DNA from: JBPCRW01 sp050996405
GTDB taxonomy: Bacteria > Acidobacteriota > Blastocatellia > Pyrinomonadales > Pyrinomonadaceae
Assembly (NCBI GenBank): GCA_050996405.1
Contig: JBPCRW010000159.1
Span: 1-21,142, forward strand
DNA: 21,142 nt
Direction: 5' to 3'
The notes below the pieces were generated by a model. The model saw only the letters and a list, made by a program, of their open reading frames with translations. It had not been told where the DNA came from and made no database searches. The position numbers were made by a program, and so were the translations under genes. Shown piece after piece: positions 1 to 5,767 of this stretch. The first letter of the stretch is position 1. Each line of letters opens with the position of its first letter.

Positions 1-2
1 TG

Positions 3-203
3 TTCGGTTCGGTCAACGCCGGACTCGAACATTTTGCCGAAGGCGTGCGCGATATGACGGAATGCCAATCTTTATATTCCGATTGGCTCGCAAAAATGCT
101 GACGAATCCGGTTCAGGGAATTGATAATTTTCGCCAAATGTTTGATTTACTAAACAACGGCGCGCCCGGAATGGTCAAAACTTTTTGCCAAATCTTCGAA
201 TAG
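3..203 (+). CDS. C-terminal part of a probable zinc-dependent glucose/alcohol dehydrogenase
   Basis: The frame is open from the window edge and ends at TAG 201-203, giving 66 residues. The N-terminus, with the zinc and nucleotide-binding parts, lies outside the window. The visible tail begins FGSVNAGLEHFAEG and continues with an amphipathic stretch containing WLAKMLTNPV. A GSVNA..HF segment followed by a helical tail resembles the C-terminal region of glucose 1-dehydrogenase-like members of the medium-chain dehydrogenase superfamily, which oxidise a sugar or alcohol with NAD(P). The coding sequence is recognised by its continuous frame and codon use like the neighbours. The family assignment rests on a short segment and is tentative. 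Its stop codon overlaps the first base pairs of the inverted repeat at 202-260. Confidence 0.5.
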   Translation, partial: FGSVNAGLEHFAEGVRDMTECQSLYSDWLAKMLTNPVQGIDNFRQMFDLLNNGAPGMVKTFCQIFE

Positions 204-260
204 TGATGAATGGTGAGTGGTGAGTTTTTTCTTTCCATTCACTATTCACCATTCATCACT
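202..260. repeat. Heptamer-built inverted repeat between dehydrogenase and clpS
   Basis: Perfect 15-bp arms lie at 202-216 (agtgatgaatggtga) and 246-260, with a 29-nt loop. The left side is made of units of seven (GTGATGA, ATGGTGA, GTGGTGA). The right side continues the pattern on the other strand (ATTCACT, ATTCACC, ATTCATC, ACTCACC). The left arm begins inside the upstream stop codon and the right side ends about 14 bases before the clpS start. It could act as a transcription terminator or leader structure, but it lacks a clean U-run. The architecture matches the other short-unit hairpins in this window. Confidence 0.85.
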
Positions 261-273
261 CACCACTAAAAAA

Positions 274-585
274 ATGCCGAATATTCCAGATTTTGACACC
301 GATGTTTTAACAGAAAGCGAAACCAAACTCGAAAAGCCGAAACTTTTCAAAGTCCTGCTTCATAACGACGATTTTACGACGATGGAATTTGTCGTCTATA
401 TCTTGAAAACCGTCTTTCGCCGCTCCGACACGGAAGCCTTTTCCGTGATGATGAAAGTCCACAACGAAGGTGTCGGAACGGCGGGAATTTACCCGCTTGA
501 GGTCGCGCAGATGAAAGCCGAAAAAGCGATGAATCTGGCACACGCCGAAGAATTTCCGTTTCTCTGCACGGTTGAGGAAGAATGA
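274..585 (+). CDS. clpS: ATP-dependent Clp protease adaptor ClpS
   Basis: ClpS delivers N-degron substrates to the ClpA/ClpC unfoldase for ClpP degradation in the cytoplasm. The 103-residue product is the usual size for the family. The substrate-pocket signature is visible as HNDDFTTMEFV (about residues 30-40, with Asn31, Asp32, Asp33 and Met37), followed by VHNEGVGTAGIYPLEVA with His63 in the expected pocket position. The C-terminus (FPFLCTVEEE) also matches the family pattern. ATG 274 is chosen because a frame-open GTG at 217 would add 19 residues translated from the hairpin repeat, which are unlike any ClpS N-terminus. No clear Shine-Dalgarno is seen. No clpA or clpC lies next to it in this window, so its partner must be encoded elsewhere. 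Confidence 0.93.
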   Translation: MPNIPDFDTDVLTESETKLEKPKLFKVLLHNDDFTTMEFVVYILKTVFRRSDTEAFSVMMKVHNEGVGTAGIYPLEVAQMKAEKAMNLAHAEEFPFLCTVEEE

Positions 586-613
586 TTTTTATGAAAGGGA
601 GAATTATAAAGCA

Positions 614-1123
614 ATGATTAAATTGGAAATAATCGTTCTTGTGACAATGACCGCTATAATACTGGCTTTCTCGGTAGCAGGTCAGACGAAAAAAAATTCA
701 GAAACTAGTTTAAGTGACGAAGATACTATTCGAGAGATTGTATTTAAAAAAATTCTGCCCGAAAAAACGTCTGACATAGGTGATTTGAGAGATTTTTATT
801 TGTCTGTCGATGACGGCGAAAATCCAAGCAGTAATTTGCTAAAGAGATTCGATGAATACCAAAAAAAGAATCGGGTGAAAATAAAAAGGGTATCCGAATC
901 GTTCATCTCGAAAAACGACGGCGATATGGTATTAGATGAAATTACCAAAAAGCAGGGCATTCTTTTCTCCGTTTCAAAACTGCGCTGGAAAAATAAGGAT
1001 GAGGTAAAGGTCAACGCAGGAAGTTATATCGGCAATATGGGAAGCGACAGTTGCACATACATATTAAAACGGCAAAACGGTGAATGGAAGATAGTAGCCG
1101 CCGAAGAATGTGTAGTTTCTTAA
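614..1123 (+). CDS. Small secreted protein of unknown function
   Basis: The 169-residue product starts with a hydrophobic Sec-type signal peptide (MIKLEIIVLVTMTAIILAFSVAGQ, about residues 1-22), so it is probably exported. The mature part is charged and Lys/Glu-rich. It ends with CTYILKRQNGEWKIVAAEEC, a strand pattern (aromatic, G-E-W-K-I, two Cys) often seen at the end of NTF2/SnoaL-like or similar small alpha-beta folds. That resemblance is weak and no function is claimed. ATG 614 is preferred over TTG 572, which would overlap clpS and put a charged stretch before the signal peptide. A purine-rich AAGGGAG lies about a dozen bases upstream of 614. The next frame starts two bases after the stop, suggesting co-transcription. 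Confidence 0.75.
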   Translation: MIKLEIIVLVTMTAIILAFSVAGQTKKNSETSLSDEDTIREIVFKKILPEKTSDIGDLRDFYLSVDDGENPSSNLLKRFDEYQKKNRVKIKRVSESFISKNDGDMVLDEITKKQGILFSVSKLRWKNKDEVKVNAGSYIGNMGSDSCTYILKRQNGEWKIVAAEECVVS

Positions 1124-1124
1124 A

Positions 1125-1379
1125 ATGAATCAAGAAGAATTTTCCAAAAAACGACGTGAATGGTCGCAAAAGTCAATTGATGAACTTTTAGAACTGCTCG
1201 CCGCCGAAGATTTGCAGACGAGATTTTTCGCCGAAATGCGCCTGCGCGATGCGACCGGCGTTTGACTCGATTTTCAAACGGCGAGTTCGCCGCACGAACG
1301 CGAAAAATCAATCGAAAAATGGCGCGAATGGTTAAAAGAGCGCGAAGGAAAATTCAAAAAAAGATTAAAAAGAGATTAG
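1125..1379 (+). pseudogene. Small HEAT-repeat-like protein gene interrupted by in-frame TGA
   Basis: The frame starts at ATG 1125, one base after the upstream stop, and runs 46 codons to TGA 1263-1265. It then continues in the same frame without another stop to TAG 1377-1379. Both halves look coding: the first ends LAAEDLQTRFFAEMRLRDATG, and the second reads HEREKSIEKWREWLKEREGK. This order (LL..ED...R..A...LR..TG, then DF, then a KWREW helix) resembles the terminal unit of HEAT/Armadillo-like proteins in which TG-x-DF is followed by an ER...KWR.W helix. I therefore read it as one 84-codon gene broken by a nonsense change, TGA being one base from TGG, CGA or GGA. A sequencing error is equally possible. 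The final codons lie in the left arm of the 1367-1460 hairpin. Confidence 0.6.
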
Positions 1380-1460
1380 CCACAAAGAAACACAAAAGAC
1401 ACAAAAATTACTGAAAAACTTTTTGTGTCTTTTGTGCTTTTTCGTGGCTAATCTCTTTTT
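1367..1460. repeat. Long inverted repeat (41-bp arms), family B/D
   Basis: Arms at 1367-1407 and 1420-1460 match at 38 of 41 positions around a 12-nt loop. The arms contain iterated units of the type CACAAAGAAA / CACAAAAGA / CACAAAAA. The outer ends read GATTAGCCAC and GTGGCTAATC. The left arm includes the last codons and the stop of the interrupted ORF. The right arm ends 16 bases before the ATL start. The 5767-5887 element has related ends (TTAGCTACGA ... TTCGCGGCTAA), so the two belong to one family. Confidence 0.9.
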
Positions 1461-1476
1461 GTGGTAAATTTTCTAT

Positions 1477-1842
1477 ATGAATGTTGACGAACAAAGCTAC
1501 CGCGAAAAGGTTTATCAAATCGTCCGCGAAATTCCCGCCGGAAAGCTGATGACTTACGGGCAAATCGCAGACATTTTAGGCGAAGGCTACACAGCGCGAA
1601 CCGTCGGTTATGTGATGCACGCCGCCGAAACGGAAAAAGTCCCTTGGCAGAGAGTTATCAATTCGCAGGGCGGCTGTTCGACGCAGAAACTGACGATTCC
1701 GCATAATATTCAGCAGAAAATTCTCGAAGACGAAGGCGTGATTTTTAACGAGAAAGGAAAATGCGATTTGGAAAAATATCGCTGGTTTCCCGAAGGCTAT
1801 GAATCGCAAGAAGATGACGAACAGCCGAGTTTATTTGAATGA
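1477..1842 (+). CDS. Alkyltransferase-like (ATL) DNA repair protein
   Basis: This is a 121-residue homologue of the DNA-binding domain of O6-methylguanine-DNA methyltransferase. It carries TYGQIA (Tyr27, the base-flipping tyrosine), ARTVG with Arg41 (the arginine finger), and PWQRVI at 56-61. The catalytic PCHRV of true methyltransferases is replaced by PWQRV, so the alkyl-accepting cysteine is Trp57. That is the hallmark of ATL proteins, which bind O6-alkylguanine without repairing it and hand the lesion to nucleotide excision repair. The acidic tail ending QPSLFE is of unknown role. The start is ATG 1477 and the upstream region is the right arm of a hairpin. The stop overlaps the start of the PIN gene (ATGA), indicating translational coupling. 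Confidence 0.9.
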   Translation: MNVDEQSYREKVYQIVREIPAGKLMTYGQIADILGEGYTARTVGYVMHAAETEKVPWQRVINSQGGCSTQKLTIPHNIQQKILEDEGVIFNEKGKCDLEKYRWFPEGYESQEDDEQPSLFE

Positions 1843-2327
1843 AGCCGAAAGTTTATCTTGAAACATCAATTATCAGCTATCTGACGGCAAAACCGAGCAG
1901 CAGTCTCATTGTTGCCGGACATCAACTGACGACTTTTAATTGGTGGAATAAAGAGCGAAAGAATTTTAATCTTTTCGTTTCCGACCTTGTTTTAGCCGAA
2001 GCGCGGAGAGGCGATGCGATAATGGTCGAAGCCAGATTAAATTTGGCGCATTCGCTCAAATCGCTTGCCATTACGGAAGAAGTTATAGAATTGTCGGAAA
2101 AAATAATGGAGTGCGGAATTTTACCCGCGAAAGCGGCGGCGGACGCTTCGCACATAGCGATTGCAACCATCCACAGAATTGATTATTTGCTGACGTGGAA
2201 TTGCAAACACATTGCGAACGCGAAAATTTTTCCCAAAGTTTATGAAATCTGCGAAAATAATGGTTATAAGCCGTCGCTAATTTGCACGCCAAACGAATTA
2301 TTAGGAGAAAATGACGATGAAAGATGA
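1839..2327 (+). CDS. PIN-domain protein, VapC-like toxin of a TA pair
   Basis: The 162-residue product opens with VYLETSIISYLTAKPS, the start of a PIN-domain subfamily in which the usual first Asp is Glu (Glu8). Further acidic residues fit the RNase site: Glu54 in LAEARRGD and Asp102 in ADASHIA. Where most VapC proteins have a fourth Asp, the sequence is LLTWNCKHIANA (Trp120, Asn121, His124), a pattern I associate with this subfamily. By family it would be an Mg-dependent RNase toxin. The start overlaps the ATL stop by four bases and the end overlaps the small downstream gene by 17 bp, the arrangement of a toxin-first TA module. The toxin role is inferred; the fold assignment is firm. Confidence 0.82.
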   Translation: MKPKVYLETSIISYLTAKPSSSLIVAGHQLTTFNWWNKERKNFNLFVSDLVLAEARRGDAIMVEARLNLAHSLKSLAITEEVIELSEKIMECGILPAKAAADASHIAIATIHRIDYLLTWNCKHIANAKIFPKVYEICENNGYKPSLICTPNELLGENDDER

Positions 2328-2514
2328 AATTATTGAAGAAATACATCGGGTTCGTGAGGAAATCGCTCGGAAATATAATTTTAATGTTCGCGCGATGCTT
2401 GAAGACTTACAAAAAAAACAGATGAAAAGCCAACGCGAATATGTTTCATTCGCTCCTAAAAAAGCAGAAAAAAAAGTTTCCGAGCGAAACAGCAGGATGA
2501 AAAAAGTCGCTTAA
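2311..2514 (+). CDS. Small partner of the PIN protein, putative antitoxin
   Basis: The 67-residue protein is highly charged (MKDEIIEEIHRVREEIARKYNFNVRAM...) and ends in a basic tail. It has an amphipathic N-terminal helix followed by a segment LEDLQKKQMKSQREYVSFAPK. Small proteins of this style (EEIHR.RE...KYN.....LEDL.K) occur directly downstream of PIN proteins of the ETSIISYLT type in my general knowledge, supporting an antitoxin role. No classical DNA-binding fold is recognised. TAGGAGAA at 2302-2309 is a strong Shine-Dalgarno for ATG 2311 (or for the second ATG at 2317). It overlaps the toxin gene by 17 bp, and glcD starts three bases after its stop. Confidence 0.7.
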   Translation: MTMKDEIIEEIHRVREEIARKYNFNVRAMLEDLQKKQMKSQREYVSFAPKKAEKKVSERNSRMKKVA

Positions 2515-2517
2515 AAA

Positions 2518-3942
2518 ATGTATTCATCAATCCATTTCAATTCAAAAGGTCGTGCCAAAACCAATGCTTCAAAGCCTGAAGTTTTGGAGAAATTGCAAAA
2601 AATCGTCGGCGCGGAAAATGTCTTAGTCGAGCCGGAAAAGGTCGAGCCTTACGGGGCGGATGCCGTCAAGGAAAAATTTCCGCCCGAAGCGGTTGTGTTT
2701 CCCGAAAACACAAAGCAGATGGTCGAGATTTTGAAACTCGCTAATGAATTTATTTTTCCCGTGACGGCTCGCGGCGGCGGTGTCGGTTACACGGGCGGCG
2801 CGGTTCCGGTTGACGGCGGAATCGTTATCGGCACGGACAGGATGAATAAAATCATCGAGATAAACGTTGACGATTTGTATGTCATTTGCCAGCCGGGACT
2901 GACGACTTTTGAGTTGCAGCAAGCGGTTGAAAAACACGGATTGCTTTTTCCGCCAGACCCCGCGAGCTATAAAGATTCTTTCATCGGCGGCAACATCGCC
3001 GAAAACGCGGGCGGAATGCGAACGCCGAAATACGGTGTCACGAAGCATTCGGTTTTAGGCTTAGAAGTCGTCACGGCGACGGGCGAAATTATTCGCACCG
3101 GCGGGCGCACGGTGAAAAACGTCGTCGGTTTTGATTTAACGGGCTTGATGTGCGGCTCGGAAGGAATGTTGGGAATTATCACCGAAGCGACTCTGAAACT
3201 TTTGCCGATGCCCGAAGCGACCGCGACCGTTCGTGCTTCATTTAAAACAATGGAAGCCGCGTGCAAAGTTTTGACGAAATTCACGCCCGAAGGCTTGCTG
3301 CCGATGGCGATGGAAGTTGTTGATAAAAACTGCATCGGCGCGATTGAACAAAATTTCGCATTTGGTTTATCTCCGGATGCAAACGCGATTTTGATTGTCG
3401 CCGTTGACGGCTTTAGCGAAGAAGTCGAAAAAAACGCGCGGATGATTGAGCGCATTTTACGCGAAAACGGTGGTTTCGATATTTTGCGTTCAAAGACCAA
3501 AGAAGAAGAAGATAAACTCTGGGATGTGCGCCGCGCCATTTCGCCCAGTTTGATGAAATACGGCACTTTGAAAATCAACGAAGATGTCGTCGTTCCGCGT
3601 TCAAAAGTTCCCGAACTAATTAAGCAAGTCGAAGAAATCGGCAGAAAATATAACACGTTTGTCGCCAACTTCGGACACGCCGGAGACGGCAACATCCACG
3701 TTAATTTTTTATGCAATCGTGACGACGCGGATTCAATCAATCGCGCCCGTCAATGCGTCAAAGAAACTTTCGCGTTGTCGGTCGCGCTCGGCGGTTCAAT
3801 CTCCGGCGAACACGGCATCGGCTACGTCAAAGCCGCATATTTAGAGATGGCGATTGACGCGCCGACATTGGAAATTATGAAAGGCATTAAAAAAGTCTTC
3901 GACCCGAACGGTATTTTGAATCCGGGAAAGATGTTTGTGTAA
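2518..3942 (+). CDS. glcD: FAD-linked oxidase, GlcD / D-2-hydroxyacid dehydrogenase family
   Basis: The product oxidises a D-2-hydroxy acid such as glycolate or D-lactate to the keto acid using FAD. At 474 residues it is near the family length. The N-terminal FAD-binding (PCMH-type) domain shows ARGGGVGYTGGAVPVDGG (about 84-101), NIAENAGGMRTPKYGVT (about 159-175) and GSEGMLGIITEATLKLLP (about 213-230). The C-terminal oxidase domain shows NFGHAGDGNIHVNF (about 384-397) and GGSISGEHGIGYVK (about 421-434). It ends with FDPNGILNPGKMF. No GlcE, GlcF or electron-transfer subunit lies alongside, so the acceptor is unknown and D-lactate versus glycolate cannot be decided. Its last 53 bp are duplicated 720 bp downstream. 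No good Shine-Dalgarno precedes ATG 2518, and translation may be coupled to the upstream gene. Confidence 0.92.
   Translation: MYSSIHFNSKGRAKTNASKPEVLEKLQKIVGAENVLVEPEKVEPYGADAVKEKFPPEAVVFPENTKQMVEILKLANEFIFPVTARGGGVGYTGGAVPVDGGIVIGTDRMNKIIEINVDDLYVICQPGLTTFELQQAVEKHGLLFPPDPASYKDSFIGGNIAENAGGMRTPKYGVTKHSVLGLEVVTATGEIIRTGGRTVKNVVGFDLTGLMCGSEGMLGIITEATLKLLPMPEATATVRASFKTMEAACKVLTKFTPEGLLPMAMEVVDKNCIGAIEQNFAFGLSPDANAILIVAVDGFSEEVEKNARMIERILRENGGFDILRSKTKEEEDKLWDVRRAISPSLMKYGTLKINEDVVVPRSKVPELIKQVEEIGRKYNTFVANFGHAGDGNIHVNFLCNRDDADSINRARQCVKETFALSVALGGSISGEHGIGYVKAAYLEMAIDAPTLEIMKGIKKVFDPNGILNPGKMFV
3890..3942 (+). repeat. Direct repeat copy 1: functional end of glcD
   Basis: These 53 bases encode the last residues of GlcD (KVFDPNGILNPGKMFV, stop TAA). 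They match 4610-4662 at 47 of 53 positions. The differences are at 3897, 3912, 3927, 3930, 3939 and 3941. The first five are third codon positions and silent; the last changes TAA to TGA. Confidence 0.95.
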
Positions 3943-3988
3943 TATCAAAAATATTGAAAAAAAGTCCTTTTTGCGTTACTTTGAGAAT

Positions 3989-4228
3989 ATGGATTCGCTG
4001 GAATTTACAACTAAAATCGAAGACGGCGTAATACATCTGCCGAAAGAGTTTGAAGATTACGAAAACTCGGTGGCTCACGTCGTCGTCACACTCGAAACTC
4101 CCGACGCGCGAAAGGCGAAGAAAGACAAATTGTTTGCCGCTTTCAAAAACGCGCAAAAGGCAAAACTTTTCCAAGACATTGAAAATCCGGTTGAATGGCA
4201 AAGGAAGCTAAGAGATGAGTGGGAATAA
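3989..4228 (+). CDS. Putative antitoxin of the second TA pair
   Basis: The 79-residue protein starts MDSLEFTTKIEDGVIHLPKE, a strand-turn pattern (target, 'I..G.I.LP.E') recalling AbrB/SpoVT- or Phd-like antitoxin N-termini. An acidic and basic helix follows and the tail ENPVEWQRKLRDEWE would suit toxin wrapping. ATG 3989 is chosen; the frame is open upstream to 3935, but that would overlap the glcD end and add unlike residues. A weak GAGA precedes the start. It overlaps the VapC-like gene by 14 bp, antitoxin first, the typical vapBC order. By family it would neutralise the PIN RNase and autorepress the pair. The fold class is uncertain; the context is strong. Confidence 0.75.
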   Translation: MDSLEFTTKIEDGVIHLPKEFEDYENSVAHVVVTLETPDARKAKKDKLFAAFKNAQKAKLFQDIENPVEWQRKLRDEWE

Positions 4229-4610
4229 GGGCATTTTGGACAGCAATGTCATTATCTTTGCTTCAAAAGAAAAGATTGACATTGAAAAATTGCTGTCCAA
4301 ATACGACATATTTTATGTTTCCATTATCACCTACATCGAAGTTTATGCTTACGATTTTCAAAACCCGCTTGAAAAAGATGTCATAGACGAGATTTTCGAT
4401 AATCTCGAAATCGTTGAAATCAACCGGGAAATTGCTGACCAAGCCATTATTTACCGCAAAGACAAAACTAAAAAGATAAATCTCCCCGATGCGATAATTC
4501 TTGCTTCCGCCAAATATGTCAACGCCGATTTATTAACGGATGATTGGGACGATTTTCAAAATGTAGATTCTGCCGTTATTGTGAAAGACCTTGGTGATTT
4601 GAAAGTCTGA
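4215..4610 (+). CDS. VapC-like PIN-domain RNase toxin
   Basis: The 131-residue protein is of standard VapC size. The PIN acidic residues are visible: Asp9 in ILDSNVII, Glu42 in TYIEVYAY, Asp92 in LPDAIILASA, and Asp109/Asp110 in LLTDDWDDF. VapC toxins are Mg-dependent endoribonucleases acting on tRNA or rRNA; the substrate here cannot be inferred. The gene starts inside the antitoxin gene. Its TGA stop (4608-4610) ends at the first base of the duplicated glcD tail, so the toxin gene abuts the repeat with no spacer. That tight join suggests the cassette boundary is at or just inside the stop codon. Confidence 0.88.
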   Translation: MSGNKGILDSNVIIFASKEKIDIEKLLSKYDIFYVSIITYIEVYAYDFQNPLEKDVIDEIFDNLEIVEINREIADQAIIYRKDKTKKINLPDAIILASAKYVNADLLTDDWDDFQNVDSAVIVKDLGDLKV

Positions 4611-4662
4611 AAAAGTTTTCGACCCGAACGGCATTTTGAATCCGGGCAAAATGTTTGTTTGA
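4610..4662 (+). repeat. Direct repeat copy 2: orphan glcD tail
   Basis: The segment can be read as EKVFDPNGILNPGKMFV followed by TGA, identical in protein to the glcD end from the Val onward, but it has no start codon or upstream gene body. Five silent third-position changes plus a stop-for-stop change separate it from copy 1. A short palindrome (cggca-tt-tgccg, 4667-4678) follows directly and could be a remnant of the original glcD terminator, which would make this the ancestral tail. Confidence 0.93.
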
Positions 4663-4707
4663 TTCGCGGCATTTGCCGAACACAGCTTGAATTGAATTTC
4701 TGAAGTT

Positions 4708-5223
4708 ATGAAAATAATTGTCTTCCTTTTCTGCGGCTTGTTATTCGCCTTTTCCGGCATCAATCTTTTCGCGCAGGATATGACAATTATTTTGCTAAGG
4801 CACGCCGAAAAAGACGTTTCGCCGCAAGCCAATAAATACGACCCGGATTTGACGGCAGCGGGAAAGGAGCGAGCCGAACGACTTGTCGAAACGATTAGAA
4901 AATACAAGCCGGAACAGATTTTTTCGACGAATTACAAACGCGCCAGAGAAACCGTTGACCCGCTGGCGGAAAATCTGAACGAGAAATATCGCATTCAGGT
5001 GCAGTCATATGATTTTGACGAACTTGAGGCGTTTGCCGATACATTGCTGAAATCAAATGCCCGAACAATTGTTGTCGTCGGGCATAACAATACGACTCCG
5101 GCACTGGCGAATTTGCTGATTAAACAAAATAAATATAAAGATTTGCAGGATTCTGAATACGACAAAATTTTCATTATCAAAATCAAAAACGGCAAAGTCA
5201 AAGACACGGTTATCGAGTATTAG
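4708..5223 (+). CDS. Secreted histidine phosphatase family protein
   Basis: The 171-residue product begins with a Sec signal peptide (MKIIVFLFCGLLFAFSGINLFA, probable cleavage before QDM), so it acts outside the cytoplasm. The histidine phosphatase (phosphoglycerate mutase-like) core follows: LLRHAEK with the phospho-accepting His32 and Arg31, LTAAGKERAERL, FSTNYKRARETVDPLA with the phosphate-binding Arg, and VVVGHNNTTPAL with His126. RHA rather than RHG at the nucleophile is common in SixA-like and small secreted members. The substrate cannot be deduced. The upstream neighbour is the orphan glcD tail, from which it is separated by 45 bases. A short-unit hairpin follows its stop. Confidence 0.88.
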   Translation: MKIIVFLFCGLLFAFSGINLFAQDMTIILLRHAEKDVSPQANKYDPDLTAAGKERAERLVETIRKYKPEQIFSTNYKRARETVDPLAENLNEKYRIQVQSYDFDELEAFADTLLKSNARTIVVVGHNNTTPALANLLIKQNKYKDLQDSEYDKIFIIKIKNGKVKDTVIEY

Positions 5224-5227
5224 TCCC

Positions 5228-5326
5228 GAAGTGAAAATGTGAAAAAGGTGAGAAAGTGAAAAAGCGTTACTATATTTTCGACAATCGGCTTTTTCACATT
5301 TTCGCATTTTCACTTTCTCACCTTTC
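5228..5326. repeat. Short-unit inverted repeat with shuffled units
   Basis: Units of 8-10 bases are arranged as GTGAAAAT, GTGAAAAA, GGTGAGAAA, GTGAAAAAGC on the left (5228-5265). On the opposite strand of the right side (5288-5326) they read GGTGAGAAA, GTGAAAAT, GCGAAAAT, GTGAAAAAGC. Only the loop-proximal 10 bp (5256-5265 with 5288-5297) pair perfectly in register. The outer units are the same words in a different order. The loop is 22 nt. The element fills the gap between the phosphatase and the LigD-like gene. Confidence 0.85.
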
Positions 5327-5332
5327 TAAACT

Positions 5333-5767
5333 ATGCGAAAACGATTTGTGATTCATGAGCATCACGCGACGCGGCTGCATTTCGATTTGCGGCTGGAAAT
5401 TGACGGCGTTTTAAAAAGTTGGGCAGTTCCGAAAGGCGTTTCGATGAATCCGGCTGATAAAAGATTAGCCGTCCGCGTTCCAGACCATTCGCTTGGTTAC
5501 ATTGATTTTAAAGGTACGCTTGCCGAAGGAACTTACGGCGCGGGCGAAGTCAGGATTTGGGACGAAGGCGAGTTTGAAGCCGAAAATCCGTCGGAACAAT
5601 TGGAAAAAGGAAAACTCGTTTTTACGTTTTACGGCGCGAAATTAAAAGGTAAATTTACGCTTGTCAAATTTTGGAATCACGAAAAAAACTGGCTGATTAC
5701 AAAATTGAAAGATGAATTCGCCGATGCGGATTGGAAACTCGAAACCGTTTTGAAACCGAAGAAATAA
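5333..5767 (+). CDS. Stand-alone LigD-type 3'-phosphoesterase domain protein
   Basis: The 144-residue protein is the 3'-phosphoesterase (DNA polymerase/ligase N-terminal) domain of bacterial LigD without polymerase or ligase domains. The signature FVIHEHHATRLHFDLRLE (residues 5-22) contains the residues equivalent to the LigD metal and phosphate ligands: His10, His16, Asp18 and Arg20. LKSWAVPKG, DHSLGYIDFKG, EGTYGAGEVRIWDEG and GKFTLVKF follow in family order. The enzyme trims 3'-terminal ribonucleotides and 3'-phosphates at broken DNA ends. Single-domain forms exist in bacteria and archaea. No ku or ligD gene is in the window. ATG 5333 starts the signature directly, with a hairpin arm just upstream and no clear Shine-Dalgarno. 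Confidence 0.92.
   Translation: MRKRFVIHEHHATRLHFDLRLEIDGVLKSWAVPKGVSMNPADKRLAVRVPDHSLGYIDFKGTLAEGTYGAGEVRIWDEGEFEAENPSEQLEKGKLVFTFYGAKLKGKFTLVKFWNHEKNWLITKLKDEFADADWKLETVLKPKK

Larger units (their letters stand above)
3943..4662 (+). mobile_element. 720-bp segment carrying a TA pair, bounded by duplicated glcD tail
   Basis: From the base after the glcD stop to the end of the second glcD tail is exactly 720 bp. It contains an antitoxin and a VapC-like gene and then a second, free-standing copy of the 3' end of glcD with its own stop codon. This is the layout left when a cassette enters at the 3' end of a gene and supplies a replacement end, keeping the host protein intact. No integrase, transposase or target-site duplication beyond the 53-bp copy is visible. 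The movement mechanism, and whether it came by recombination with a related genome, are inferences. Confidence 0.6.

Noticed and set aside
217..273. GTG start adding 19 residues to ClpS
   Set aside because: The added residues are translated hairpin repeat and do not resemble a ClpS N-terminus; ATG 274 gives the normal length.
572..613. TTG start for the small secreted protein
   Set aside because: It would overlap clpS and put charged residues ahead of a clear signal peptide that starts at ATG 614.
1263..1265. Selenocysteine or TGA recoded as an amino acid
   Set aside because: TGA ends many normal genes here (clpS, ATL, PIN, vapC, TPR), and neither interrupted family has a selenocysteine or redox position at these sites.
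2967..3740. Minus-strand 257-codon frame
   Set aside because: It lies wholly inside glcD, which has unmistakable FAD oxidase motifs; the opposite frame has no recognisable features.
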